A stretch of DNA of 57,271 bases from assembly GCA_018970485.1 (NCBI GenBank), contig JAGWWH010000006.1, forward strand, positions 1 through 57,271, given 5' to 3'. The notes under the pieces are model-generated. The model searched no databases. It saw only the letters and a list, made by a program, of their open reading frames with translations, and was not told the origin of the DNA. Numbering within the stretch: position 1 is the first letter of the stretch; each line of letters begins with the position of its first letter. This document shows positions 41,026 to 51,039 of the stretch, one piece after another. The stretch is from Pseudomonadota bacterium. GTDB lineage: Bacteria; Pseudomonadota; Alphaproteobacteria; Rickettsiales; UBA1997. Both the position numbers and the translations under genes were made by a program.

Positions 41026-42590
41026 GAAAATTTCCTAAAATTTCCGAAAACTGGCTCGATAAAACAATTTCTTATATCAGCCCACAAGCTGGGCTTAAGA
41101 GATTTGAAGCTAAAACCAGATTGGCAATTGCTGGCGGTTATACAGGTGCAAGACGCGACCGCCGACAAACTTCGAATTGGAGTGTTGCCGATGGTTCTGC
41201 TGACAATGTTACTTTGCCAGACTTGCCAGAGCTTCGTCAAAGATCACGCGATTTACTTCGTAATGCCCCACTTGCTTGTGGCGCGGTAAATACTGTTGTT
41301 ACGAATGTTGTCGGAACTGGTCTTAAAGTTCAGTCGCATTTAGATCGCGATGTGCTTAAACCTTATTTCAAAAGCGAAGATGAGTTTGATGCTTTTGAAA
41401 GAAATGCCGAACGGATATTTCGCAACTGGGCAGAAAATCAGGATTGCGATATTACGCGCTGCCAAACTTTTTCAGAAATTCAAAATCTGATTTTGCGCTC
41501 TGTTCTTGAAAGCGGCGACATTTTTATTTTGAAGCGTTATGTGGAACGACCAAACAGAAGCATAAATCTTGCTTTGCAAATTGTTGAAGCTGACCGAGTT
41601 GCTAATCCTGATTTTAAAGTTGACTCAGCAACTCTTGCTGGTGGCGTTGAAATGGATTCTGACGGCGCTCCGATTTCTTACTCAGTTTGCAATCAACATC
41701 CAACTGATTATCAAAACCAAAAGGAAAGAAAATTTGTCAAAGTTCCGGCTTTTGATAAATACGGCAATCGTCAGGTCTTTCATATTTTTAGCAGAACCAG
41801 ACCAGGACTTACTCGCGGAGTGCCTTATTTAGCGCCAGTAATTGAAAGTCTTAAGCAACTTGATCGTTATACCGAAGCAGAAGTTATGGCTGCTGTGGTG
41901 TCGGCGATGTTTACTGTGTTCATAAAATCTGAAGATGAAGAAGGTCTTGCGCCAATGACTCCTTCTGAAGGCGGCAGAAAAGATGATGGTGATTACAAAC
42001 TAGGCCCTGGTGCAATTCTTGATTTGCAGCCAAATGAAAATATCGAAATCGCTGATCCTAAAAGACCGAATCAAGCCTTCGATCCATTTGTGCAAGCAGT
42101 GCTGCGTCAAGTTGGTGTAGCTCTTGAATTGCCTTTTGAAATTTTAATAAAGCACTTCACTGCCAGCTATTCCGCTGCTCAAGCGGCTTTAGTTGAAGCA
42201 TGGAAATTTTTCTCAAGCAGACGCAAATGGCTCGCAATTCAGCTTTGCCAGCCGATTTACGAAATGGTAATCACTGAAGCAATTGCCAAAGGTGAATTAA
42301 ATGCACCGAATTTCTTTGCTAACTCTACGCTTAGAAACGCCTATTTAGGTGCAGAATGGATTGGACCACCAAGAGGACAAATTGATCAGTTAAAAGAAGT
42401 AAAAGCGGCAGAAACCAGAATCACTCTCGGCATCACAACTTTGGCTGAAGAAACCGCAGTTTTAACAGGTGGCGATTTTGAAAGAAAATATCCGCAAATC
42501 CTCAAGGAATACAAACTAAAACAAGAAGCAGGACTGATTCCAAAAGAAGTTATTCAAGCCTCACAACCAACTAAAAACAACGATGCATGA
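41022..42590 (+). CDS. Portal protein (lambda gpB family)
   Basis: A 522-residue portal. Key patterns are FEAKTRLAIAGGYTGARRDRRQTSNW at the start, SRDLLRNAPLACGAVNTVVTNVVGTGL, and LPFEILIKHFTASYSAAQAALVEAWKFFSSRR, a strong lambda-family signature. It forms the dodecameric channel for packaging and ejection. It overlaps the protease gene by 8 bp. Confidence 0.95.
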   Translation: MRKFPKISENWLDKTISYISPQAGLKRFEAKTRLAIAGGYTGARRDRRQTSNWSVADGSADNVTLPDLPELRQRSRDLLRNAPLACGAVNTVVTNVVGTGLKVQSHLDRDVLKPYFKSEDEFDAFERNAERIFRNWAENQDCDITRCQTFSEIQNLILRSVLESGDIFILKRYVERPNRSINLALQIVEADRVANPDFKVDSATLAGGVEMDSDGAPISYSVCNQHPTDYQNQKERKFVKVPAFDKYGNRQVFHIFSRTRPGLTRGVPYLAPVIESLKQLDRYTEAEVMAAVVSAMFTVFIKSEDEEGLAPMTPSEGGRKDDGDYKLGPGAILDLQPNENIEIADPKRPNQAFDPFVQAVLRQVGVALELPFEILIKHFTASYSAAQAALVEAWKFFSSRRKWLAIQLCQPIYEMVITEAIAKGELNAPNFFANSTLRNAYLGAEWIGPPRGQIDQLKEVKAAETRITLGITTLAEETAVLTGGDFERKYPQILKEYKLKQEAGLIPKEVIQASQPTKNNDA

Positions 42591-44004
42591 GCTATTAAAA
42601 ATCGCGAAATATTGGGCGATCGAGCCTGATATTTTAGCGAAAATTACTCGGAATAGCGATGCTATTCCTCCGTCATTTTTGAAGAGAAATGATGATTTGG
42701 ACGAAATTAAATCACTCTCATTTCAGTCAGAAAGACGATTAAGCAATACCAGATCAGTCATGATTCGGGATGGCACTGCAGTAATTCCGCTACACGGACC
42801 AATCACTGCAAGAAGTGATCTTTTTACCTTCTTTTTAGGCGGAACTTCTTTGTCAGATTTGGCAAAAGATTTTCAGACCGCACTCGACGACGATCAGGTG
42901 AAAGCAATTTTGTTTGATATCGATTCACCAGGCGGAGTTGCTTTAGGACCAGCAGAAATGGCAGACGCTATTTTCAAATCACGAGGCAAAAAACCAATCT
43001 GGAGTTATGTCGGCAGAAATTGTTCATCGGCAGCTTATTGGATCGCTTCCGCAACTGAAAAAATCATCGCTAATCCTTCTGCACTTTTGGGAAGTATTGG
43101 TGTTGTTACAACAATACCGGTGCAAGAGCAGCCTGATTCTGAAGGCTACAAAAACATCGAGATCGTTTCAAGCAATGCCAAACAAAAACGTCCTGATCCA
43201 CGAACCGAAGAAGGAATCGCTGAGATAAAACGTGAGCTCAACGATCTTGAAGCGCAGTTTATTGAAGCGATTGCCAAATACCGAAATGTCAGTGTTAACG
43301 CAGTCAAAAACGACTTTGGTCAAGGTGGAGTGCTGATCGGCAAAAACGCAGTTGCAAGTGGCATGGCTGACTCTCTTGGAAGTTATGAAGAGGTCATCGC
43401 CGAGTTAAATCAAAAAATTTCAACGAATAAACAAATCAATTTTATGTCTAAAGAAACAATCGAAAGGTCAGCAATTACTGCTGATTTCATCAAATCAGAA
43501 TTTCCTGACATTGCTGAAAAATTAGCGAAAGAAAATTCTGATCAAATTCGCAACCAAACAAAAGATACAGCTTTTGCCGAAGGCAGAAAAACTGGTATTT
43601 TGGAAGGTGCTGAATCAGAGCGAAAAAGAATTTTATCAATCGAAGAAGCCTCACTTCCTGGTCATGAAGATTTGGTAGCAAAAGCAAAACAAGATGCCGA
43701 CATGACGGGAGAAAAACTAGCCCTCCAAATTGTTGCAAGAGAGAAACAGCGCGGCACGAAGTATGTTGAGCAAGCGGCAGCGGCAGAAAAAGAAATGCCA
43801 AAAGTCACGCCAAACTTTGAAAGCATATCTCCTGAAAAAACAAAAATCGATAAAGATGCACCTCTTGAAGAAAGAGCAAAAATTGAATGGCAAAACGATG
43901 CCAAACTTCGATCTGAATTTGCCGATGATTTTGACGCTTACTTCGCTTTTAAAAAAGCATCAGAAACCAATCAGGTGAAAATTTTATCAACCCATAAAAG
44001 TTAA
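42583..44004 (+). CDS. S49-family head maturation protease with scaffold tail
   Basis: SppA-like protease of 473 aa. The fold shows GTAVIPLHGPITARSD, AILFDIDSPGGVALGP and the nucleophile region NCSSAAYWIASATEKIIANPSALLGSIGVV. The C-terminal ~190 residues are helical and charged (KRILSIEEASLPGHEDLVAKAKQDADMTGEKLA), probably the internal scaffold as in lambda gpC/Nu3. It processes the prohead during capsid assembly. Confidence 0.92.
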   Translation: MHELLKIAKYWAIEPDILAKITRNSDAIPPSFLKRNDDLDEIKSLSFQSERRLSNTRSVMIRDGTAVIPLHGPITARSDLFTFFLGGTSLSDLAKDFQTALDDDQVKAILFDIDSPGGVALGPAEMADAIFKSRGKKPIWSYVGRNCSSAAYWIASATEKIIANPSALLGSIGVVTTIPVQEQPDSEGYKNIEIVSSNAKQKRPDPRTEEGIAEIKRELNDLEAQFIEAIAKYRNVSVNAVKNDFGQGGVLIGKNAVASGMADSLGSYEEVIAELNQKISTNKQINFMSKETIERSAITADFIKSEFPDIAEKLAKENSDQIRNQTKDTAFAEGRKTGILEGAESERKRILSIEEASLPGHEDLVAKAKQDADMTGEKLALQIVAREKQRGTKYVEQAAAAEKEMPKVTPNFESISPEKTKIDKDAPLEERAKIEWQNDAKLRSEFADDFDAYFAFKKASETNQVKILSTHKS

Positions 44005-44013
44005 GAGGTAAGC

Positions 44014-44430
44014 ATGACAGGATTAACAAATGACGCAAATCGCGTTTACGAACTTGGCGATATTAACCAACTTCCAATCAAAGGTGGATCAATAATTTAT
44101 GAAGGTGCGGCAGTTGGCAGCAACTCTTCAGGATATGCCAAACCAATTGCAAATGGAGATAAATTCTGCGGATTCGCTGACGAAAAAATTGATAACTCTG
44201 GTGGCGGTGATGGTGCAAAAACTGTTCGTATCAGAAAAAAAGGATCAATTCTTCTCGAGATTTCCGGTATCACTTTGGCTGACATTAACAAGTCAGTTTA
44301 CGCAACTGACGACAACACTTTCACGCTTTCAGCAACAAACGCAGTTTATATCGGTCAAATCTCGCGCATCGATTCAAGTGGTGTTGCAGTTGTTGAGTTT
44401 GATGCCGCAGCACTTCCTCCAGTCAGCTAA
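44014..44430 (+). CDS. Capsid cement/decoration protein (DUF2190-like)
   Basis: A beta-rich 138-residue protein preceded by AAGAGGTAA. The sequence GSIIYEGAAVGSNSSGYAKPIANGDKFCGFADEKIDN and VYIGQISRIDSSGVAVVEFDA fits the small decoration proteins encoded between protease and major capsid. It probably stabilises the expanded head. Confidence 0.8.
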   Translation: MTGLTNDANRVYELGDINQLPIKGGSIIYEGAAVGSNSSGYAKPIANGDKFCGFADEKIDNSGGGDGAKTVRIRKKGSILLEISGITLADINKSVYATDDNTFTLSATNAVYIGQISRIDSSGVAVVEFDAAALPPVS

Positions 44431-44461
44431 TAGCTTTTAACAATTTAAATTAAAAAAATTT

Positions 44462-45427
44462 ATGTCTCTTAACGAATTATCATCAAGGGCTATTATTGGC
44501 CTTTACTACAAGCGTCTCGAACAAAAAACCGGCATGGATTGGGTCGAGGCAATTTCCAATTACTTCACCTCTGATCAGGAATCTGAAACCTACAAATGGT
44601 TAGGTCAATCTCCCGTGATGCGTGAATGGGTTGGTGGTAGACAATCTAAAGGTTTCTTAACCAATGGCTTAACCATCGAAAACAAACACTTTGAAGGCAC
44701 TCTTGAATTCAACGTCAAAGATTTGCGTCGTGATAAAACCGGACAAATCAAAGTAAGAATTAATGAGTTTGCTGATCGCACAAATGCACATTGGGCGCAG
44801 ATTCTTTCTAAACTGATCAATAACGCAGAAAGCACAGTTTGCTATGACGGACAATACTTCTTCGACACCGATCATGCTGAGGGAAAAAGCGGTGCTCAAA
44901 GTAATAAAATCCAAGTCGATCTAACTGCATTTGCTGACCAAATTGATGGCGGAAAAGTTGGTGTTGCATCGTCTCCAAGTGAAGCAGCATTTCGTTTGGC
45001 GGCACTGCGAGGTATTCAGCAAATCTTGTCATTCAAAGATGATCAAGGTGAGCCGATGAACGAAAATGCGACTAATTTTTTGATCGTAGTTCCAACTCCA
45101 TTATGGTTCATTGCTCAAGCTGCAGTTGCTATTCCTCTAACTGTTGGAGGCAGCACTAACTCGCTTAAAGTGATGAATGAGTTAAACATCACTGTCGCAC
45201 AAAACCCACGTCTACCTTGGACTGACAAGTTCGCAATTTTTAGAACCGATAGTTCAATCAAGCCGTTTATCCGTCAGGAAGAAATGGGCGTTAAGATGAA
45301 AGCAATTGCTGAAGGATCAGAGTTAGAATTCAGACATGATAAGCACGAATACGGTGTCGATACATGGCGAAATGTTGGTTACGGATTCTGGCAACATGCT
45401 TGCCAAGTGAAGCTGATTAAATCTTAA
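44462..45427 (+). CDS. Major capsid protein (Mu gpT-like)
   Basis: The sequence runs IIGLYYKRLEQKTGMDWVEAISNYFTSDQESETYKWLGQSP, then NTLTIENKHFEG-like core and FFDTDHAEGKSGAQSN, the pattern of Mu-like major head subunit gpT. Length 321 aa agrees. A Mu-type capsid between lambda-type packaging and P2-type tail genes shows mosaic origin. Confidence 0.93.
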   Translation: MSLNELSSRAIIGLYYKRLEQKTGMDWVEAISNYFTSDQESETYKWLGQSPVMREWVGGRQSKGFLTNGLTIENKHFEGTLEFNVKDLRRDKTGQIKVRINEFADRTNAHWAQILSKLINNAESTVCYDGQYFFDTDHAEGKSGAQSNKIQVDLTAFADQIDGGKVGVASSPSEAAFRLAALRGIQQILSFKDDQGEPMNENATNFLIVVPTPLWFIAQAAVAIPLTVGGSTNSLKVMNELNITVAQNPRLPWTDKFAIFRTDSSIKPFIRQEEMGVKMKAIAEGSELEFRHDKHEYGVDTWRNVGYGFWQHACQVKLIKS

Positions 45428-45440
45428 ACGGAGGTGAATC

Positions 45441-45917
45441 ATGCAAACTTATGAAGTAACTGGCAGACACATCACTTTTGGCATTGGCACTGAATTAAAA
45501 CTTTCAGAAAGCCAAGCTGAAAGTCGCACAGATTCTTTGAAGATAAAAAAGAAGGACATTTTCGAAGTTGTTCATCCAGTGCAATTCAAACAAGGCGAGA
45601 AAATCACCATCTCGCCTGAATCTTTGACAAAATCTCTTTTGGAAAATCTCAAAGAAATTTCTGACAAAAAATCTGACTCAAGCAGCAACAAAATTGAAGT
45701 GCCGACAGAATATCCCTGCATCCAACACCTAGGCTTTGGCAAGTACAACGTCTATGACAAGAACAAAAATTTATTAACTGAAAAACCAATTAAAAAAGAT
45801 GAAGCTGAAAAAATATTTACGGAACTTTCGAAGAAAAATGATCCTGATGACGGCAACGAAGATGAAGAAAATCCAGAGAAGAAACAATCTGACAATGGCG
45901 CGGATAACGCTTCTTAA
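45441..45917 (+). CDS. Hypothetical structural-region protein, 158 aa
   Basis: A strong GGAGGTG site precedes ATG 45441. The N-terminus is beta-like (YEVTGRHITFGIGTELKLS); the C-terminus is highly charged (KKNDPDDGNEDEENPEKKQ). Mu- and lambda-like phages often encode a small protein here, after the capsid. I do not recognise a family. Confidence 0.75.
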   Translation: MQTYEVTGRHITFGIGTELKLSESQAESRTDSLKIKKKDIFEVVHPVQFKQGEKITISPESLTKSLLENLKEISDKKSDSSSNKIEVPTEYPCIQHLGFGKYNVYDKNKNLLTEKPIKKDEAEKIFTELSKKNDPDDGNEDEENPEKKQSDNGADNAS

Positions 45918-45926
45918 AGAAGACTT

Positions 45927-46268
45927 ATGTTAGATTTCGACAACTTCATCAACAAGCCATGCGTTGAAATTTTTGGAAGAGAAGCGACTTACATTCCGGC
46001 GAATAACGATTTCGATTCCTTTGTCATCAAAGGTGATTTTCACAAGGATTACAAAGGCATCAAAGCTGATTCTTCTGAAGTAGAAATCAGCTCTAACGAA
46101 ATCGTTTTATTCGTTCGTGATGTGTCAATGCCGCCAGAATATTCAAAAGCAAATCAAGGTGATTTTGTCGAAATAGAAACCACGCGTTACCAAATCATCG
46201 ACATTCAGCAACACATACCAGGCAGCAAAAAATTAATTCTTCATGAGTCATCCGAGAGCAGCGATTAG
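45927..46268 (+). CDS. Head-tail joining protein (gpFII-like)
   Basis: A 113-residue beta-rich protein with NKPCVEIFGREATYIPAN and GDFVEIETTRYQIIDIQQHIPGSKKLILH, the pattern of small head-tail connectors. It overlaps the next gene by 26 bp. It should sit on the neck between portal and tail. Confidence 0.8.
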   Translation: MLDFDNFINKPCVEIFGREATYIPANNDFDSFVIKGDFHKDYKGIKADSSEVEISSNEIVLFVRDVSMPPEYSKANQGDFVEIETTRYQIIDIQQHIPGSKKLILHESSESSD

Positions 46269-46740
46269 ACAGGCTTTAGTTGATAAACTAAAAACCAAAA
46301 TCGGAGATGATTTTCCAACTGACGCTTTAGATCGAATTTACGGCAGTCGTTCCAAACCTTTGTTTGACCAGTTCTTGCCAGCGATTCTGATTTACACCCG
46401 AAATGAAAATATCATCGAAGAACGATTTGCAACTGATGGATATGGCGCAACTAAGCGTGAGCTTGAAGTTGCAATTGAAGCTGTGGTGCTTGGTAACGAG
46501 CAAGTTGATGACTCACTAGATAAAATCTCAAAGCAGATTGAAGACGCGCTTGATGGTTTTGAAATGCCGACACGAAAAGCGGATATTATGAAACTGAAAT
46601 CGACAGAAATGGATGTGTCAATTGAAGGCAGCAAAATCTACGGCGCGGCGCGATTAACTTACTCGATCACTTATTACACGAGCAACCAGCAACCGAGCAA
46701 CTCTGGTACAATACCAACTGAAATTAACGCAAACTTCTAA
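46243..46740 (+). CDS. Tail terminator-like protein (gpU-like)
   Basis: A 165-residue protein with PRAAIRQALVDKLKTK, PAILIYTRNENIIEE, TKRELEVAIEAVVLG and GAARLTYSITYYT, the alpha/beta pattern of lambda gpU-type terminators, which cap the tail tube. Position after the connector fits. Confidence 0.78.
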   Translation: MSHPRAAIRQALVDKLKTKIGDDFPTDALDRIYGSRSKPLFDQFLPAILIYTRNENIIEERFATDGYGATKRELEVAIEAVVLGNEQVDDSLDKISKQIEDALDGFEMPTRKADIMKLKSTEMDVSIEGSKIYGAARLTYSITYYTSNQQPSNSGTIPTEINANF

Positions 46741-46952
46741 TGCAAAATTTAATTAAAATTCAATTCATCACTGACCATCAAGATTACAAAAAAGGACAAA
46801 TTGTTGAGCTGGAAGAAAAGCAGGCAATCAACTTTTTAACTAACGGAAAAGCGTTAAAAATTCACCGCAAAAAAGAAGAAAATTCCGCAGAAAAAATTGA
46901 GGGAAATTCGGAAGAAAAAACCAACGAAAAAGGAAATAAAAAATCCAAATGA
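46740..46952 (+). CDS. Small phage protein, 70 aa
   Basis: Starts on the last base of the previous stop (TAATG). The first half (IKIQFITDHQDYKKGQIVELEEKQAINFLTNGKALK) looks like a small beta-barrel found near tail genes; the second half is charged and disordered. Function unknown. Confidence 0.7.
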   Translation: MQNLIKIQFITDHQDYKKGQIVELEEKQAINFLTNGKALKIHRKKEENSAEKIEGNSEEKTNEKGNKKSK

Positions 46953-47521
46953 ACTTCGATGAAAAAGATGGTTTTAACTTAAACGATCTTGCACGAAGGC
47001 TCGCAAATATCATTCGCTTAGGACAGGTATTTGAAATTGATTATGAAGCAGCAAAAGCACGAATAAAAATCGGTGATTTAGAAACTGATTGGCTGCCATG
47101 GATGACTTCAAATAGTGGTGCGAATAAAGACTGGAATCCTCCTGAAATTGATGAGCAAGTTATTGTTTTATCTCCATGCGGAGAATTGAATCAGGGAATA
47201 ATTTTGCCGTCACTTTATCGTGGCAACGCTCCTGAAAATTCTGGTAATATTCAAAGTGTAACTTTTGCCGATGGTTCAAAAATTTCATTCGATCGTTCCA
47301 GCGGAAATTTAACTCTCGATATCAAAGGAAGTGCTTCAATCAAAGTTGCGGGAAATGCAGAAATTGAAGCCGCAAATATTTCACTAAAAGGAAATGTCGA
47401 TCTTGGCGGCAGCGGCGGAAATGCCGTGGCGAGAGTTGGCGATAAAGTAAAAATTGATTCAGGTTCTTCTGCTGGTGAATGGCCTATCATCACAGGATCA
47501 CCAAAAGTGAAATCAGCATGA
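46949..47521 (+). CDS. Baseplate spike/assembly protein V (P2 gpV-like)
   Basis: A 190-residue baseplate spike. The N-terminal OB-like part is ARRLANIIRLGQVFEIDYEAAKARIKIG...TDWLPWMT. The C-terminus is a beta-helix-like repeat (GSASIKVAGNAEIEAANISLKGNVDLGG), which forms the tip that pierces the cell envelope. It overlaps the next gene by ATGA. Confidence 0.9.
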   Translation: MNFDEKDGFNLNDLARRLANIIRLGQVFEIDYEAAKARIKIGDLETDWLPWMTSNSGANKDWNPPEIDEQVIVLSPCGELNQGIILPSLYRGNAPENSGNIQSVTFADGSKISFDRSSGNLTLDIKGSASIKVAGNAEIEAANISLKGNVDLGGSGGNAVARVGDKVKIDSGSSAGEWPIITGSPKVKSA

Positions 47522-47853
47522 ATGTAAATACTGGTAAAACAATTTCAGAAATTGCGCACATCAAGCAGTCGATTGCAAATATTTTAAGCACACCGATTGG
47601 TTCAAGAGTGATGCGCCGAGATTACGGTTCTCGGCTTTTTGAAAGAATCGATCAACCAATTAACGGCGAACTGATTGCTGAAATTTACTCAGATATTGTT
47701 GAGGCAATTTCAACTTGGGAGCCACGCTTTGAAGTTGAGCAAGTAACTCTGCAAAGCATCGATAAAGGGAAAATCGTCATCGATCTTGAAGGCACTTTTG
47801 TAAAAGACGGACAAAAAATAGTTTTAGAAAATATTTCGATCACAAGCAGTTAG
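47518..47853 (+). CDS. Baseplate wedge protein W (P2 gpW / T4 gp25-like)
   Basis: ATG 47518 overlaps the gpV-like stop, so an earlier start is rejected. The family signature appears as IKQSIANILSTPIGSRVMRRDYGSRLFERIDQPIN. Length 111 aa is normal. It forms the inner wedge that nucleates sheath assembly. Confidence 0.92.
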   Translation: MNVNTGKTISEIAHIKQSIANILSTPIGSRVMRRDYGSRLFERIDQPINGELIAEIYSDIVEAISTWEPRFEVEQVTLQSIDKGKIVIDLEGTFVKDGQKIVLENISITSS

Positions 47854-48702
47854 ATGGGCAATTTTACAGCAATAGATTTATCAAAATTACCTGCGCCAAA
47901 GGTGATTGAGAGCTTAAGTTATGAAGAAATTTTTCAGGATATTTTAAGCGATTTTTTAGAAAAAAATCCAACTTACTCCACATTGTTTGAGAGTGATCCA
48001 GCAATGATTATGCTGGAGGTTTGTGCTTATCGCGAATTGCTTCTACGCAATCGCATCAATGAAGCAGCAAAAGCAACAATGCTCGCTTATGCAACTGGAA
48101 GCGACTTAGAAAATTTAGGTGCTCCTCTTGGTGTGCAAAAACTCGAAGGTGAAAGCGATGATCAGTTACGACAAAGAATCCAGCTTGCGCCAGAAGCATT
48201 TACCAATGCTGGATCAGTTGGTGCTTACACATTTCATGCACTATCTGCATCCAGTAACATAAAATCGGTTTCGGTTAAAAGCCCGAATCCTGGTGAAGTT
48301 TTGGTGACAATTCTTTCTAAAACTGGAAATGGAGTTGCTTCAGAAGAGTTGATTGATGCCGTTTTAGAAAAATTAAGTGAAGAAGATGTCAGGCCGCTTA
48401 CAGATCAAGTTTCTGTGCAAAGCGCTGAGATCGTTAATTATTCTGTTGAAGCAGTAATCACAGTTTATTCCGGACCATCTTCCGCAGTTGTTGAAACCGA
48501 AGCACGAGCAGCTCTGGATAAATTTTTAGATGAAAGACACGCAATTGAAAAACTGGTGGCAGTGTCAGGAATTTATGACGCGCTTCATGTTGACGGTGTG
48601 AAAAAAGTTCAACTTGTTCATCCAACATCCGATGTTGCAACCACTGATGAACAAGCGGCTTATTGCACTAGCATAAATATCTCAATCGTAGTTGATGAGT
48701 GA
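47854..48702 (+). CDS. Baseplate protein J (P2 gpJ-like)
   Basis: Follows gpW directly. It contains the family motifs YEEIFQDILSDFLEKNPTY, LEVCAYRELLLRNRINEAAKA and ATGSDLENLGAPLGVQKLEGESDDQLRQRIQLAPE. Length 282 aa is normal. It forms the outer wedge with the next gene. Confidence 0.93.
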   Translation: MGNFTAIDLSKLPAPKVIESLSYEEIFQDILSDFLEKNPTYSTLFESDPAMIMLEVCAYRELLLRNRINEAAKATMLAYATGSDLENLGAPLGVQKLEGESDDQLRQRIQLAPEAFTNAGSVGAYTFHALSASSNIKSVSVKSPNPGEVLVTILSKTGNGVASEELIDAVLEKLSEEDVRPLTDQVSVQSAEIVNYSVEAVITVYSGPSSAVVETEARAALDKFLDERHAIEKLVAVSGIYDALHVDGVKKVQLVHPTSDVATTDEQAAYCTSINISIVVDE

Positions 48703-49339
48703 CGAAATTAATAAATCTTTATTACCTCCAAATGCTACGGCATTACTCAGAGATTTAGAGGAAGTTTTTGGAAGTTCTTTTGATCTGCCAACTCTTAACC
48801 GCTATGTGGTAAATCCTGATTCAGCACCAGCGCATATTTTACCTTGGCTTGCGTGGGCTTTATCGGTTGATGATTGGAGCGATAGTTGGTCAGAACAGGT
48901 TCGCCGCAATGTCATTAAGGCAAGCGTTGAAGTTCATCGAAAAAAAGGAACGATCGGCGCACTTAAAAAAGCTCTTCAAGCTTTCAATTACACCAATGTC
49001 AAAGTTGAAGAGTGGTTTGAATATGGTGCTGATCCGTATTTTTTCAGAGTATTTTTTGATGTTAGAGAACCTGGCTTTGATGTGAATATTTTGCCGCAGG
49101 TTCAAAAGGTTATCGAAAACACCAAAAACGCCAGATCGCATCTTGAAAGCCTAAGAGCTTATCTTTCAGCAGAGATGGGTTTGGTGAGTATTGGTAGCAT
49201 CATTATTTCAAAGGAAGTTACTTCACTCAATCCAGTCATTTTTGACCATGATGACGAACTAGAAAACGAATCACCCGCGCCAATTGTGGGAACATTTTTT
49301 ATCACTAAAGAAATTACTACGATCTATCCGCAAACATGA
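48695..49339 (+). CDS. Tail protein I (P2 gpI-like)
   Basis: ATG 48695 overlaps the gpJ-like stop. The core DSAPAHILPWLAWALSVDDWSDSWSEQVRRNVIKASVEVHRKKGTIGALKKAL is a clear gpI signature. It joins wedge to tail fibres, and the fibre genes follow. Confidence 0.92.
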   Translation: MSDEINKSLLPPNATALLRDLEEVFGSSFDLPTLNRYVVNPDSAPAHILPWLAWALSVDDWSDSWSEQVRRNVIKASVEVHRKKGTIGALKKALQAFNYTNVKVEEWFEYGADPYFFRVFFDVREPGFDVNILPQVQKVIENTKNARSHLESLRAYLSAEMGLVSIGSIIISKEVTSLNPVIFDHDDELENESPAPIVGTFFITKEITTIYPQT

Positions 49340-51039
49340 CGCAAAGTTACTACAGCCTTATCACAAATAATGGTCTGTTGAAAGAAGCAGCGGCAAATGC
49401 ACCAGGCGGATCAGCGATTGATTTAACCCATATCGCAGTTGGTGATGCAAACGGTACAAGTTACAATCCAACTGGCGCACAAACCGCTCTGGTGCATGAA
49501 GTTTATCGTACAACTTTAACCCATGTGGCAATTGATGAAGCCAATCCAAATCAGCTAATTGTTGAAGGAGTTATCAATGAAACAACAGGACCGTTTTACA
49601 TTCGCGAGGTCGGAATTTTTGATTCTGACGGAGAGCTTTTTGCCATTGGAAAATATCCGGAAACTTACAAATCAACTTCGGAAAGCGGATCAGGAAAAAG
49701 ACTTTATATCAGAATGATTTTGGGCTTCACCAATGCGCCTCAAGTCAATTTGGTGATGTCAGAAGATCTCAATAATGATCCGAATTTTAATGCAAATGTC
49801 ATTATCACCTTAGCTGAAAAATTGGCAAAGGCAGCAAATTTAGCTGACATTGAAGATGCTGAGGAAGCTAGAGAAAATCTTGGATTAGAAATTGGCGTAA
49901 ATGTTCAAGCCTTTGCAGCAAATCTTGCGGCACTTGCTGCTTTGATTGGTGCAGCAAAAAAAATTCCTTACTTCACAGCAGCAGGACAGATGGCGCTCGG
50001 CGATTTGTTCTCGAATAAAAATGCTATCATCAATGGTGATTTTAATATTTGGCAACGCGGCACTTCGTTTGCAAGCATTGCTGATGCAACTTACTTTGCT
50101 GATCGGTGGAAATATCTCAAAGGAACAACCGCCGCTCACACCGTCAGTCGTTCAACGGATGTTCCAACAGTCGCACAAGCTGGAAGAGTATTTAATTATT
50201 CTGCCTTGGTGGATTGCACCACGCTGGCTTCAAGCATTGGCTCTTCTGAAAGAATAGGAATTTTACAAATTATTGAAGGTTACAACTGGCTGCCTTTAGC
50301 TCAAAAAGAAATCACTTTATCTTTTTGGGTTAAAGCAACGAAGACCGGAATATATTGCGTTTCTTTACAAAATTCTGCCTCCAACAGAACCATAGTAAAA
50401 GAGTACATAATCAGTGCCTCAAATACTTGGGAATATAAAACGATCACATTTCCAGCTTCTCCTTCCGCTGGCACTTGGGATTACACAAATGGCGCTGGTC
50501 TTCAGGTTATTTTTGTATTGGCTGCTGGTTCAACTTTTCAGGGAACCGCTAATTCATGGTCATCATCAAATCTTATCTCAACATCCAATCAGGTAAATGG
50601 TGTTGATAGCGCCGCTAACGATTTCAGATTGTGCGGAGCTCAGTTAGAAGCTGGTTCGGTAGCAACACCATTTGAGTATAGATCGTTTCAAGAAGAGTTA
50701 AAATTATGCGAAAGATATTACCAATTTGTTCACTCAGGTTCATCTTATATCATAGTGATTCACGCTTCTGCCGGCGTCGTTTCTGTTAAAGCAAATTTTA
50801 GACAACAGATGCGAGCATCCCCGTCAATCGGGCAAACTGGCATCATCAACGCACAAAATGGAACGGGATTTAATAACACACAATCTTCACCAAGTATTAC
50901 TGCATCTTACGCCAGCCAAGATTCCTGCTACGTTACTTTAGGAAATTTTAACACTTCTGGTCAGACAAACAGCATTGCCTGCTCTTGTCCAACGCCAGAA
51001 AACAATTCAAATGTTTTAACTCTAAATGCTGAAATATGA
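49336..51039 (+). CDS. Tail fibre 1 (DUF3751 N-terminus)
   Basis: A 567-residue fibre. The N-terminal ~165 residues carry the P2 gpH-like DUF3751 attachment domain (YYSLITNNGLLKEAAANA, IDLTHIAVGDANG, GPFYIREVGIFDSDGELFAIGKYPETYK, NDPNFN). The rest is a beta-rich receptor-binding shaft containing FGANAIINGDFNIWQRGTSF-like tip repeats. It is the first of three paralogous fibres in tandem and overlaps the next gene by ATGA. Confidence 0.92.
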   Translation: MTQSYYSLITNNGLLKEAAANAPGGSAIDLTHIAVGDANGTSYNPTGAQTALVHEVYRTTLTHVAIDEANPNQLIVEGVINETTGPFYIREVGIFDSDGELFAIGKYPETYKSTSESGSGKRLYIRMILGFTNAPQVNLVMSEDLNNDPNFNANVIITLAEKLAKAANLADIEDAEEARENLGLEIGVNVQAFAANLAALAALIGAAKKIPYFTAAGQMALGDLFSNKNAIINGDFNIWQRGTSFASIADATYFADRWKYLKGTTAAHTVSRSTDVPTVAQAGRVFNYSALVDCTTLASSIGSSERIGILQIIEGYNWLPLAQKEITLSFWVKATKTGIYCVSLQNSASNRTIVKEYIISASNTWEYKTITFPASPSAGTWDYTNGAGLQVIFVLAAGSTFQGTANSWSSSNLISTSNQVNGVDSAANDFRLCGAQLEAGSVATPFEYRSFQEELKLCERYYQFVHSGSSYIIVIHASAGVVSVKANFRQQMRASPSIGQTGIINAQNGTGFNNTQSSPSITASYASQDSCYVTLGNFNTSGQTNSIACSCPTPENNSNVLTLNAEI